Part shown: positions 8,831-19,100 of the stretch, piece by piece | Position numbering within the stretch: position 1 is the stretch's first letter | Layout of the letters: each line of letters starts with the position of its first letter | Source of the DNA: an uncultured Bacillota bacterium | GTDB taxonomy: Bacteria; Bacillota_I; Bacilli_A; RF39; UBA660 | Direction: 5' to 3' | Assembly (NCBI GenBank): GCA_945867665.1 | Contig: CAMBIR010000001.1 | Span: forward strand, 173,364 to 237,363 | DNA: 64,000 bases | Notes under the pieces: generated by a model | Database searches by the model: none | Seen by the model: the letters and a program-made list of their open reading frames with translations, nothing else | Told to the model about the DNA's origin: nothing | Made by a program: the position numbers and the translations under genes

Positions 8831-9960
8831 AAAAATTTATAGTATTTTTTGAATTCTTGGGAAGTATCTAATGAAGTATTATTTAAAGATTCTATTAACT
8901 TCTTTTGATCTCTTGTTAGTTTTTCAGGAACAATTACTTTGGTGATAACATACATATCCCCTTTTCTTTTAATGGAACTAGTAACGCTAGTGACACCTTT
9001 TCCTTTTAATCTTAATTTTGTTCCTGATTGTGTCCCGGCTGGAATGGATAAGTTGACATTTCCATAAAGGGTTGGTACTTCTTTTTTACACCCTAGTATA
9101 GCCTCAGTTATCGTAAGAGGAAGTTCAATATAAATATCATCTTCATCTCTTTGATAAAACTCATGATCTCTAACTGTAAATTCTACGTATAAATCTCCTG
9201 GCTTTCCTCCATTTAATCCGGCTTCACCTTTTCCTGCAACGCGAAGGCGGTTATCGGTATCAATTCCTTCTGGAATAGTAATCGTAATTTCTTTTGATTT
9301 TTTGATGGTTCCATTGCCATGACAGGTTGAACATTTTTTTTCAAATGTTGTTCCTGACCCTTTACAATTTGGACAAGTCGTTTTTGTTAAGAAACTACCA
9401 AACATTGTTCTTTGCTCAGAAGTTACTGTTCCAGATCCTCTACAGGTTGAACAAGTATTTGGATTAAAGCCACCTTTTCCATCACAGTCTGGGCAAGTAT
9501 CCACTACATCTAATTTTAAATCTTTTTTGCAACCATGAACGGCTTCTTCAAAGTCAATGGTCATTCGATATAAGACATCGTTTCCTTTTCTTGGACCATT
9601 AGAACTTCTTCTTGAGCCTGATTGCGTAAATCCGGAAAATCCGCCGAAACCTCCCATTCCTCCAAATAAATCTTCGAAAATATCTGACATATCGCCGAAA
9701 TCAAAATTACTAAATCCACCAGTACCACCTGCTCCTTGACTAAAGGCTGCATGACCAAATTGATCGTACTGACGTCTTTTATCTGGGTCAGATAGTACGG
9801 CATAGGCTTCTTGACATTCTTTAAATTTTTCAGCAGCATTTTCTTCTGTTGATACATCGGGGTGATATTTTTTTGCTAGTTTTCGAAAGGCAGACTTTAT
9901 TTCCGCATCCGATGCGTCTTTGGAGACCCCTAGGACTTCATAATAATCTTTTTTATCCAT
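8821..9960 (-). CDS. dnaJ: Chaperone protein DnaJ
   Basis: 379 residues, full length. The J-domain includes the HPD motif (YHPDVS, about residue 33) that stimulates DnaK ATPase. A glycine/phenylalanine-rich linker follows at about residues 75-115. The central zinc-binding region has four CxxCxGxG-type repeats ([32 protein letters not shown]). The C-terminal substrate-binding domains are intact. The gene is last in the heat-shock operon, 160 bp after dnaK, with a hairpin in the gap. Confidence 0.97.
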   Translation of the reverse strand: MDKKDYYEVLGVSKDASDAEIKSAFRKLAKKYHPDVSTEENAAEKFKECQEAYAVLSDPDKRRQYDQFGHAAFSQGAGGTGGFSNFDFGDMSDIFEDLFGGMGGFGGFSGFTQSGSRRSSNGPRKGNDVLYRMTIDFEEAVHGCKKDLKLDVVDTCPDCDGKGGFNPNTCSTCRGSGTVTSEQRTMFGSFLTKTTCPNCKGSGTTFEKKCSTCHGNGTIKKSKEITITIPEGIDTDNRLRVAGKGEAGLNGGKPGDLYVEFTVRDHEFYQRDEDDIYIELPLTITEAILGCKKEVPTLYGNVNLSIPAGTQSGTKLRLKGKGVTSVTSSIKRKGDMYVITKVIVPEKLTRDQKKLIESLNNTSLDTSQEFKKYYKFLNK

Positions 9961-10084
9961 CTTTATTCCTACTTTCTAATCTTCTCATCTTTATTTAAAG
10001 ATAAAGAAATTGAGATTGCTTTTAATCCAATATTTTGACCATTTTATTCAAATACGGATTTTTGGCACCACTTTTTGATTTTTA

Positions 10085-10113
10085 AAAGAAGAAGTTCTAG
10101 TTACCTAGAACTT
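10085..10113 (-). terminator. Hairpin between dnaK and dnaJ (partial terminator)
   Basis: On the minus strand AAGTTCTAG, GTAA and CTAGAACTT form a 9-bp stem with a tetraloop, followed by CTTCTTTT. It probably lowers read-through into dnaJ or protects the dnaK 3' end. Confidence 0.65.
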
Positions 10114-10120
10114 GTTTCTA

Positions 10121-11959
<1,839 letters not shown>

Positions 11960-11971
11960 TCACCTTTCCTT

Positions 11972-12199
11972 TTATTTATTATCATGACTTTTTTCATCAA
12001 TAATGACAATTTTTTTCTTTTTCTTCTTCCTATTTTCCTCTTTATTGCTACTGCTTGACTTTAATTTTTCATAAATGAAATAAGCAAGCAAGGCTACTAG
12101 AATAAATGGTAGTGCCCATAGCATAAAGCGAATAGCAAGGTAAGATAGTAATACTGCTACTACAATATAAATGATATTTTTTATCTTTTCTTTATCCAT
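11972..12199 (-). CDS. Small membrane protein inside the dnaK operon, unknown
   Basis: 75 residues. A short charged start is followed by two hydrophobic segments (about residues 8-45) and a very basic, polar tail containing six consecutive lysines. It sits between grpE and dnaK with gaps of 10 and 18 nt, so it is co-transcribed. I know of no standard member of the hrcA-grpE-dnaK-dnaJ operon in this position. The tail would face the cytoplasm by the positive-inside rule. A link between the chaperones and the membrane is speculation. Confidence 0.7.
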   Translation of the reverse strand: MDKEKIKNIIYIVVAVLLSYLAIRFMLWALPFILVALLAYFIYEKLKSSSSNKEENRKKKKKKIVIIDEKSHDNK

Positions 12200-12209
12200 T
12201 TATATCTCC

Positions 12210-12821
12210 TTATTCATTTACTTTTACCATAGCAGGTCTTACTACTCTATCTTTGTAGGTATAACCTTTTTGCAGTACTTCTAAGATAACACCCGCGGGT
12301 TTTGTCTCATCATGGTCAGTTAGGACGGCGTGATGAAATTCAGGGTCAAATTCTAGACCTTCCGCAGCGATTTCTTTTACTTCAAATTTGTTTAATATTC
12401 CTACTGTTGTGGTATAAATTAACTTAAATCCTGCTAAAAACTTAGATACTTCATCAGATAAATCATCATCATCCATCTTGATTGCTCGCTCAAAGTTATC
12501 TACAACCGTTAATAATTCTTTAATTAAATCTTCATTTTTATATTTTAATACTTTCTCGCTTTCTTCTTCTTTTCTTCTTTTATAATTTTGAAGTTCCGCT
12601 TGATTTCTTAAAAGGGCTTCTTGCAAGGAACCAACCCGTTGATTTAATTCCTCTATCTGTTTTGATTTTTCTTCTAAGTCTTTTTCTAGTTGTTCTCTTT
12701 TTTCTTTACTGCACTTACATTCTTTTTCTTCGGTTACTTCTTCTTTAGTATTTTCTTTATTTAATTCTTCTTTTTCATTATTCATCACTTCTTTTTCATG
12801 ATGATTTTTATGTTTACTCAT
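12210..12821 (-). CDS. grpE: Nucleotide exchange factor GrpE
   Basis: 203 residues. A long acidic and lysine-rich N-terminus and coiled coil precede the family core ALLRNQAELQNYKRRKEEE, and a C-terminal beta domain ends with GYTYKDRVVRPAMVKV. It releases ADP from DnaK. The start overlaps the end of hrcA by 8 nt, consistent with coupled translation. Confidence 0.96.
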   Translation of the reverse strand: MSKHKNHHEKEVMNNEKEELNKENTKEEVTEEKECKCSKEKREQLEKDLEEKSKQIEELNQRVGSLQEALLRNQAELQNYKRRKEEESEKVLKYKNEDLIKELLTVVDNFERAIKMDDDDLSDEVSKFLAGFKLIYTTTVGILNKFEVKEIAAEGLEFDPEFHHAVLTDHDETKPAGVILEVLQKGYTYKDRVVRPAMVKVNE

Positions 12822-13809
12822 TTCCGCCTCCTAAATGATTTTTAATATAATCTAGTAGACTAACTACTTTATCATATTCCATTCTTTTGGGTCCCACAAT
12901 TGCAATTGTTCCTTCTTCTCCGTTGACATTATATTTTGTCTTTACAACAGAAGTATCATCTGTAATTTCTGATTCACTACCAACATAGATATGAATGCCA
13001 TTATTTTCTTCTTCTTTGATTGAACTTACATCCTCAAATTTAGAAAGAATTTCTTTTACTTTTTCAATATTAGTAAATTCTGGTTGCTTCAAGAAATTAT
13101 TCTTTCCAACAAAATGAACATCATTGCTACTGCTAGTGAATTCAGAGAAGGCATCATAAAAGGCATTGTATAATACTTCGTGCTGTTTGACATACTTCCC
13201 AATAATTGGTTTTACTTCGTACTCTAGTTTTTCAGAGATTTCATTAATCGGTGTTCCTACAACTAGTTTATTAATGAGTTCTACTGTTTTTCTTACATCA
13301 TCTGTCGATATTGTACTGGGTAAGTATAAATTCTTATGTTCAACAATTCCTTTATCTGTAATAACAATTGTTAGGATTTTGTTTTCTTCTAAAGGGACAA
13401 TTTCTACTTGCTTTAGGCGATTTGCCTTAGCATTTGTTCCTAATACTATGGAGGTGTAATTGGTAATTTCAGAGACAATTTCAATACTTTTTTTAATTGT
13501 ATCCGATAAATCAAGGGATTGGTTTTTAAAAATTGTTTGTAATTTTAGCATATCTTCCCCGGTCATGTTCTTTGGTTGCATTAAGTTATCCACATAATAT
13601 TTGTATCCCTTTTCACTAGGAATTCTTCCCGAGGCAAAGTGGTTTTTCTCCAAATATCCCAAATCTTCTAAGTAAACCATTTCGTTACGAACGGTAGCAC
13701 TAGAACATTTGATATTCTTGCAAATATGGGAGGAACTTACTGGCTTTGCAGTTTTGATATACTCTTCTACAATGATTCTTAAAATTTGATTTTCTCTTTC
13801 CGATATCAT
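12814..13809 (-). CDS. hrcA: Heat-inducible transcription repressor HrcA
   Basis: 331 residues. An N-terminal winged helix (IVEEYIKTAKPVSS, SSATVRNEMVYLEDLGYL) is followed by the GRIPSEKGYKYYV motif typical of HrcA. The C-terminal domain ends with VVSLLDYIKNHL. HrcA represses class I heat-shock genes by binding CIRCE operators and needs GroEL for folding. It is the first gene of the operon and should repress its own promoter through the two CIRCE-like sites just upstream. AAAGGAGG lies 7 nt before the ATG. Confidence 0.96.
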   Translation of the reverse strand: MISERENQILRIIVEEYIKTAKPVSSSHICKNIKCSSATVRNEMVYLEDLGYLEKNHFASGRIPSEKGYKYYVDNLMQPKNMTGEDMLKLQTIFKNQSLDLSDTIKKSIEIVSEITNYTSIVLGTNAKANRLKQVEIVPLEENKILTIVITDKGIVEHKNLYLPSTISTDDVRKTVELINKLVVGTPINEISEKLEYEVKPIIGKYVKQHEVLYNAFYDAFSEFTSSSNDVHFVGKNNFLKQPEFTNIEKVKEILSKFEDVSSIKEEENNGIHIYVGSESEITDDTSVVKTKYNVNGEEGTIAIVGPKRMEYDKVVSLLDYIKNHLGGGNE

Positions 13810-13822
13810 TTTTACACCTCCT

Positions 13823-13849
13823 TTAGCAGTTCTCTTTCTTGAATGCTAG
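13823..13849. promoter_or_regulatory. CIRCE-like operator, proximal
   Basis: TTAGCAGTT, a 9-bp spacer and GAATGCTAG match the CIRCE architecture TTAGCACTC-N9-GAGTGCTAA with several changes. It lies between the hrcA promoter and its start codon, 14 bp before the ATG. Confidence 0.75.
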
Positions 13850-13853
13850 ATTC

Positions 13854-13882
13854 ATTATAGTATATTATATTAGCAATGTCAA
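13854..13882 (-). promoter_or_regulatory. Consensus sigma-A promoter of the hrcA-dnaK operon
   Basis: On the minus strand TTGACA (13877-13882), a 17-nt spacer and TATAAT (13854-13859) match the consensus perfectly. The -35 lies inside the distal CIRCE-like element. Confidence 0.93.
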
Positions 13883-13896
13883 GAAATAATTGCTAA
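13870..13896. promoter_or_regulatory. CIRCE-like operator, distal, overlapping the -35
   Basis: TTAGCAATG, a 9-bp spacer and AATTGCTAA form a CIRCE-type inverted repeat. Its outer six bases match CIRCE exactly in both arms and its inner bases diverge. Occupancy would cover the -35 hexamer. Confidence 0.75.
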
Positions 13897-13964
13897 TTTT
13901 TAAAAAAAAGAAAAATACTGATTAAAAAGATACATTTTAGTAAAGATAATCCTAAAAAGTATTA

Positions 13965-14906
13965 CTATTTTCTTTTTATTTTTTTACGAGGAATATTTAG
14001 TTGATAAGTTGTTTCAGATATTTTATAAGTATTATCATTATAGAGAATATATTGTTTGCATGTTGCATGATGTATTTTATTATAATCTTTTGAAATATGA
14101 TACTCTATATCTAAAAAACTTGGAATGATTCCTGAAGATAATCTCTCCTCGCTAGAACTTGGTACGGTTACGACAAAATTACTTCCTAAATTATTGGCTT
14201 TAAATTCATGGCTATGTCCTTTATAAAGAATAGCGTTTGTAATTTGTGGATATTCTACAGACTGACTTGTAATAGGATGTTTTAGATAAAAGAAAAAGTC
14301 ATTAATTGTAGTCTGCCCTACTCCATAGCCTAATGGGGCGATGTCATGTCTTCTTTCTTTTATGATGTAAGAAATATCGATTCCTGAATTCTTCCAGATG
14401 CTAAAGTCATGATTTCCCAAAACAAGGAAATTGAGAATATTTTTATCATAGGGGAAATCGTGTAAAATATTGTAAATGGTCTTTTCAATACTAGAGTACT
14501 TTCGTGTTTTTTCTCTTTCTTGGTAAATACCATCAAAGAAATCACCTGTATTAAAGATAAGATGAATTCCTTCTTTGGTGGCATATTCTCTCATTATATG
14601 AGCATTTTTCATGTTATCATAAGTACTTCCATAGTGGGCATCTGATGTTACTAACATTCGAATGGAAGAAATGTTCGTGTCTGCATTAATTTTGGTGATA
14701 TTTTCTTCTTTTTTTAGTGGTGAAGATGACTGATAATAAATATCTCCTTTAATGTTATAAATTTTTTCAAAAAGATAGCCACTATTTTTTAACATGGATA
14801 ATTTTAAAAACAATTGTTTTTGACTTAACTTGGTGATCTCACAAATTTGATTCAATGATTTTCCTTCTTTTATTAATTGGATTAACTCTAGCATCGATTC
14901 TTGCAC
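13965..14906 (-). CDS. Metallophosphoesterase with N-terminal helix-turn-helix
   Basis: 313 residues. An N-terminal helical segment resembles a winged helix or sigma-type HTH (LNQICEITKLSQKQLFLKL, about residues 18-36). The calcineurin-like metallophosphoesterase domain follows, with SDAHYG, FNTGDFFDG, LGNHDF and a C-terminal KGHSHEF metal-ligand motif. The substrate is unknown. The GTG start at 14906 has AAAGGGGG 6 nt upstream. The gene is separate from the heat-shock operon and has its own promoter. Confidence 0.8.
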   Translation of the reverse strand: MQESMLELIQLIKEGKSLNQICEITKLSQKQLFLKLSMLKNSGYLFEKIYNIKGDIYYQSSSPLKKEENITKINADTNISSIRMLVTSDAHYGSTYDNMKNAHIMREYATKEGIHLIFNTGDFFDGIYQEREKTRKYSSIEKTIYNILHDFPYDKNILNFLVLGNHDFSIWKNSGIDISYIIKERRHDIAPLGYGVGQTTINDFFFYLKHPITSQSVEYPQITNAILYKGHSHEFKANNLGSNFVVTVPSSSEERLSSGIIPSFLDIEYHISKDYNKIHHATCKQYILYNDNTYKISETTYQLNIPRKKIKRK

Positions 14907-14935
14907 AATAATCCCCCTTTGATTAATTTGTTGTT

Positions 14936-14964
14936 ATTATAAAGTATTTTATTTTAGAAGTAAA
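14936..14964 (-). promoter_or_regulatory. Promoter of the metallophosphoesterase gene
   Basis: On the minus strand TTTACT (14959-14964), 17 nt and TATAAT (14936-14941), 30 nt before the GTG start. Confidence 0.6.
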
Positions 14965-14975
14965 GAAAAAGAGAA

Positions 14976-15004
14976 GTATTTTTCATGATGAATACTCATA
15001 TATT
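14976..15004 (+). promoter_or_regulatory. Candidate sigma-E-type promoter of gerQ
   Basis: GTATTTT (14976-14982), a 14-nt spacer and CATATATT (14997-15004) fit the Bacillus sigma-E pattern KMATATT-N13-15-CATAYANT in 5 of 7 and all fixed -10 positions. I see no good sigma-A promoter in front of this gene. AT-rich DNA yields such matches by chance. Confidence 0.45.
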
Positions 15005-15031
15005 TTTATTGTGAAAGAAAGGAGCAAATTC

Positions 15032-15421
15032 ATGAATAATAGTGCTTATTACCCTAACCCTAATTATCAGCCGGGAAAAAATAGTCAGATGCCTGCGACA
15101 AATGTGCCTACTTATGATGCTACTCAGTTACCTAACGCGATGTATCAAGCAACTTCAATTCCTGATGAACAATCTTATGTTGAAAATATTTTAAGATTAA
15201 ATCGTGGAAAGAAAGCAAGATTCCATGTTACAGTGCCTGGTTCTATTGAATGGCAAGACCGTGTATTTGAGGGAATTATTGAACAGTCTGGAAAAGACCA
15301 TTTAATTGTATCAAATCCTAATACGGGAGAGTGGTATTTAATTTTAATGATTTATTTAGACTTTGTAACATTTGAAGAACCAATTAATTATAAAAAAGAA
15401 TTTTATTTACCAAATCATTAA
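15032..15421 (+). CDS. gerQ: Spore coat protein GerQ
   Basis: About 129 residues. A variable N-terminal third rich in N, P, Q and Y is followed by the conserved GerQ domain: EQSYVENILRLNRGKKARFH, then FEGIIEQSGKDHLIVSNPNT and LILMIYLDFVTFEEPINY. In Bacillus, GerQ is an inner-coat protein cross-linked by transglutaminase and needed for the lytic enzyme CwlJ to function in germination. The ATG at 15032 has AAAGGAG 7 nt upstream, better than the GTG at 15011. It is one of several spore-linked genes in the window. Confidence 0.9.
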   Translation: MNNSAYYPNPNYQPGKNSQMPATNVPTYDATQLPNAMYQATSIPDEQSYVENILRLNRGKKARFHVTVPGSIEWQDRVFEGIIEQSGKDHLIVSNPNTGEWYLILMIYLDFVTFEEPINYKKEFYLPNH

Positions 15422-15464
15422 TTTCTTTTGGTTTTAAGAAAAATGTAAAGTAGGAGGATAAATA

Positions 15465-15494
15465 TTTACAATAGCAAATATTTTTTGCTATAAT
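15465..15494 (+). promoter_or_regulatory. Promoter of the LemA-like gene
   Basis: TTTACA (15465-15470), 18 nt and TATAAT (15489-15494) with an extended TTGC before the -10. The spacer plus -10 contain an inverted repeat ATAGCAAA/TTTGCTAT, which could be an operator. Confidence 0.7.
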
Positions 15495-15514
15495 GTTATT
15501 GGGAAGTGATAATA

Positions 15515-16075
15515 TTGGACTCTTTGATGCTAATCTTACTGGGAATGATTTTGGTCATTTGTATTTTCTTTTTTATCTATACGACGCTTTATAATAAATT
15601 GCAAGATTATATTATTCGTATTAATGAAGTAGAAGCCATGATCGATAATCATTTAAGAAATAAATATGATGCGATTAATAAGTGTGTTTCTTTGATTAAG
15701 GGAAATGATAAAATTACTGAAGAAAAAGATAAGAAACTTTTTGAAGAAATTGTAAGATTAAGAACAAAGAAAATATCTAATTTTGATTTGGATAGAAAAT
15801 TAATTGAAGCTGAAAACAATCTTATTACTTTAAAAGAAAAATATCCAGATTTAAGAGAGAATAAAGATATAATTGCACTTAGTAAAAAAATAGAAGAAGT
15901 TAATGAGAATTTAATTGTAGGAAGGGAATATTATAATAAAAATATTTTAGAATATAATAAGTTAGTTAAGTTATTTCCAACAAATATTGTAGCGATGATT
16001 TGTAAATATGAAGAAAAGATGTTCTTTGATCGAAAAGATATGTCTGATGATGATTATGATGACTTTAAATTATAA
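15515..16075 (+). CDS. LemA-family membrane-anchored protein
   Basis: About 186 residues. One N-terminal membrane segment is followed by a helical coiled domain with YNKLQDYIIRINEVEAMID, LRNKYDAINKCVSLIKG and a C-terminal YYNKNILEYNKLVKLFPTN. These match the LemA order (membrane helix, charged coils, YN...FP motif). Function is unknown; the domain is predicted to lie mostly outside the membrane. The TTG at 15515 has GGAAG 8 nt upstream and is preferred to the GTG at 15506, which overlaps the SD. Confidence 0.78.
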   Translation: MDSLMLILLGMILVICIFFFIYTTLYNKLQDYIIRINEVEAMIDNHLRNKYDAINKCVSLIKGNDKITEEKDKKLFEEIVRLRTKKISNFDLDRKLIEAENNLITLKEKYPDLRENKDIIALSKKIEEVNENLIVGREYYNKNILEYNKLVKLFPTNIVAMICKYEEKMFFDRKDMSDDDYDDFKL

Positions 16076-16100
16076 AGAGTACTTTACCTACTCTTTTTCC
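16074..16100 (+). terminator. Terminator after the LemA-like gene
   Basis: AAAGAGTA, a 7-nt loop and TACTCTTT form an 8-bp stem followed by a T-rich tract, overlapping the TAA stop. Confidence 0.75.
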
Positions 16101-16156
16101 TTATTTTAAAATAAGTTAATTTTAAGTATTTTTACAATAGAAAGAGGTGCATTTTA

Positions 16157-17653
16157 ATGCAATTAAAAGAATTATTAAAAGATATTCCTTATCAGTTAGT
16201 AAGGGGAAATTTAGAGGTAGAAATTAAAGACATTTGCTATGACTCCAGAGATTATCAAAAAAAGGATGTTTTTGTTTGCTTAGTAGGAATTGATACGGAT
16301 GGACATCAATATATTGAAGATGTTATCAAGAAAGGCTGTCAAGTCATTATTACTTCTAAGGAAGTTGATGTTAATGATAATGATATTACGATAATTAGAG
16401 TTGATGATACTAGAAGAAAATTACCCTATTTAAGTGCAAATTTGTTTCATCATCCAGCGGATAAATTAATTAAGATTGCAATTACAGGAACCAAAGGAAA
16501 AACATCTACTTCTTGGATGATAAAAAATATTTTAGAAGCCGCACAAGAAAAGGTTGGTGTTATTGGAACGATTGGTACTATTATTGATGGAAAAATTACA
16601 AGTCATAAAAATACAACGCCTGAATCTTATCTGGTCCAAAAATATATGCGAAAGATGGTTAATGCAGGGGTAAAATACTTAATTATGGAAGCATCTAGTC
16701 AAGCATTATGGGTAGGGAGAATTCAAAATATTGTTTTTGATTATGGAATATTTACAAACTTATCGATTGACCACGTTGGTCCTAGGGAACATGCTTCTTA
16801 TGACGATTATGCAAATTCTAAAGCACTACTTTTTAAGCAATGTAAGGTAGGTATTTTTAATCAAGATGATATGGAATTTACCCGAATGACTAAAGAGGCT
16901 ACTTGTGAGATACTTACTTATGGGAAAAAGAAGGAAAGCAACTTAATGATAAAAGAAGTCTCTCCTATTCATGAAAATGACTTTTTAGGAACAAAGTTAC
17001 AAACAGAAGGGGTTATCCAAGATGATTTTCTAATTTCTTCACCAGGGGATTTTTCAGCCTATAATGCAGCCGCGGCAATTTTACTTGCGAATACGCTTAA
17101 AATTAATATCCGCTATATTAAAGAAGGACTTCAAACTTTTCAAGTTCCAGGACGATTACAAATTTTTAATATCGATAATCGTTTTAAAGTTGTGATTGAT
17201 TTTGCTCACAATAAGCTTAGTATGGAAAGCGTTATTCAAACCATGCGAAAGTATAGAGTTAACCGGATTATTACACTTTTTGGATGTGGGGGCGGAAGAA
17301 GTTATGACAGAAGAGTTGAATTAGGGTGCATTTCTGGAAAATTAGCGGATTTATCCATTATCACAACGGACAATCCTAGGTGGGATGATGTTCATTTAAT
17401 TAATGCTGATATCAAAAAAGGAATAGAATCAGTAGGAGGAAAATATTTGATTATTGAAGATAGAAAAGAAGCAATTTTATATGCCCTAAATCATGCAAAA
17501 GAAAGAGATGTCATTCTCCTTCTTGGAAAAGGACATGAGAATTTTCAAGAAATTAAGGGGATAAAATATGATTTTAATGAAACAGAAATTATAAAGACGT
17601 ATTTAAAGGGGGAAAACGCAAATGATGAATCAATTAAATTATCTAAATTATAA
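16157..17653 (+). CDS. murE: UDP-N-acetylmuramyl-tripeptide synthetase MurE
   Basis: 498 residues. It adds the third amino acid to UDP-MurNAc-L-Ala-D-Glu in the cytoplasm. Visible motifs are the ATP site TGTKGKTSTS (about residue 112), the central FTNLSIDHVGPREHASYDDY and the C-terminal DNPR. In characterised MurE enzymes DNPR marks meso-diaminopimelate specificity, so I infer a DAP-type wall. AGAGGTG precedes the ATG. The last 32 nt overlap the following peptidase gene in another frame. MurE sits apart from the other dcw genes at 42.5-46 kb. Confidence 0.94.
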   Translation: MQLKELLKDIPYQLVRGNLEVEIKDICYDSRDYQKKDVFVCLVGIDTDGHQYIEDVIKKGCQVIITSKEVDVNDNDITIIRVDDTRRKLPYLSANLFHHPADKLIKIAITGTKGKTSTSWMIKNILEAAQEKVGVIGTIGTIIDGKITSHKNTTPESYLVQKYMRKMVNAGVKYLIMEASSQALWVGRIQNIVFDYGIFTNLSIDHVGPREHASYDDYANSKALLFKQCKVGIFNQDDMEFTRMTKEATCEILTYGKKKESNLMIKEVSPIHENDFLGTKLQTEGVIQDDFLISSPGDFSAYNAAAAILLANTLKINIRYIKEGLQTFQVPGRLQIFNIDNRFKVVIDFAHNKLSMESVIQTMRKYRVNRIITLFGCGGGRSYDRRVELGCISGKLADLSIITTDNPRWDDVHLINADIKKGIESVGGKYLIIEDRKEAILYALNHAKERDVILLLGKGHENFQEIKGIKYDFNETEIIKTYLKGENANDESIKLSKL

Positions 17654-19100
17654 AGAAAGATTAGAATCTTTATTAGAAAATCCTTTATTAAAGGAGTATG
17701 GAATAAAAAAATATACCATTGGAAAAACTAATTATGCTTATGATTTTGACTATCTTACTGTTGGCTATGGAGAAAAGGATATCTTCTTAGTTGGGGGAAC
17801 TCATGGTAGTGAAGTAATTAGTACTGATTTTATTTTACAACTTTTATCATCCTTACCTACTCTAGAACATTTTGACCCTAATGTTTTTACTTTAAAGATT
17901 ATTCCTTTACAAAATCCGGAAGGGTATGATATTTCAACAGCAACTTTTTCATCGATTGATTTTTTAAATTTTGAAGATAAAGCTTATGAATACTATTTAA
18001 GATATCGGGCTGATAATATTATTTATACCGCTATTCAAGAATTGGTTCGGGTTACTTTTGAAGTTCCTAATGATATTATGGAAGATGTCTTACAAAGACT
18101 TAAAAACTTTACTTTGCATAATGAAAAATGGCTAAGATTAAAACAAAATAGAGTTTTTCCTAAGATTGATGAATTTAACCATGCTATTCAAGAAATTGAA
18201 GATATTTCTAGTAAGGAAGAATTATGTGGAGAACTCATTATGCATCTAAAACAAATAGAAAATAGACTTAACCTCTCTTCTGTTCAAGATAAAATGTACT
18301 TTTTCTTTTTAAATGCGTTAGAGGAAGTTTTTATTCAAATGCTAATGGAAAGAAAGAGAAAAATTGTTTTTCCTAAGTTATATCAAGATATGTTTAAAGA
18401 ACATGGATTTCATGGATTACAAAGTAAAGAGTTAGAGAAGGATATCGAAAGTATTTATAAAATTTATCATCATCCTTTAGGAAGTCAAATTAATTTTGAT
18501 GCGAATGGTAGTGGAGTTAATTTAAATGCCAATCATTTGCATAGTATTGGAATGGAAGCTTATCAAAAACATGAAGTGTTTTATGGGCTATCTCCTAAAG
18601 ATAATATTCAAAAATATGTTCCTGGACCAATTGGAACTTCTTGTTTAAATTATCATAATTTTACTTATGCGGTTGAAAATATTTTTCTAGAAAATTTAAT
18701 TAAAGAATCTTTTTATCAAGGAAGATACGAGATGACTTTTCTCTACCACTCTTCTGGCGGAATGATTTATTATAAGCCATATCAAGATTTAATGAAGAAA
18801 GAGGCTTATTTTGATTTTTATCAGTATAATCAAACACTTGCTGAAATTTACGAGAGAAGTACAAATTATCAAATATTAGAAGAAAGTAGTACTACTGGAT
18901 ATGGAGATTATTTAAGAAGAACATACCCTGGGGTATTATTGATAGAACTTTCAAAAATGGGAGGAAATCCCCTAGGTCCATATGGTGATAAGAGCAATAC
19001 AATAAGAGTATTTGAAGAAAATAATGCAGCGATAAATGAGGTATTTCATTATTTAAAAAAGAAAAAGAGAAAAATAAAGAGAAAGGATAATAATGCCTAG
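17622..19100 (+). CDS. M14-type zinc carboxypeptidase-like protein
   Basis: 492 residues without a visible signal peptide, so probably cytoplasmic. The zinc-binding HxxE is in GGTHGSEVI (about residue 60), substrate-binding residues are in FDANGSGVNLNANH, and the third histidine is likely in YHSSGG. A catalytic Glu is probably in LLIELSKMGG. The central region (about 120-230) looks like an inserted helical segment. It starts inside the end of murE with AAAGGGGG 9 nt upstream of ATG-ATG. Coupling to murE suggests action on muropeptides, for example recycling, but that is inference. Confidence 0.75.
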   Translation: MMNQLNYLNYKERLESLLENPLLKEYGIKKYTIGKTNYAYDFDYLTVGYGEKDIFLVGGTHGSEVISTDFILQLLSSLPTLEHFDPNVFTLKIIPLQNPEGYDISTATFSSIDFLNFEDKAYEYYLRYRADNIIYTAIQELVRVTFEVPNDIMEDVLQRLKNFTLHNEKWLRLKQNRVFPKIDEFNHAIQEIEDISSKEELCGELIMHLKQIENRLNLSSVQDKMYFFFLNALEEVFIQMLMERKRKIVFPKLYQDMFKEHGFHGLQSKELEKDIESIYKIYHHPLGSQINFDANGSGVNLNANHLHSIGMEAYQKHEVFYGLSPKDNIQKYVPGPIGTSCLNYHNFTYAVENIFLENLIKESFYQGRYEMTFLYHSSGGMIYYKPYQDLMKKEAYFDFYQYNQTLAEIYERSTNYQILEESSTTGYGDYLRRTYPGVLLIELSKMGGNPLGPYGDKSNTIRVFEENNAAINEVFHYLKKKKRKIKRKDNNA

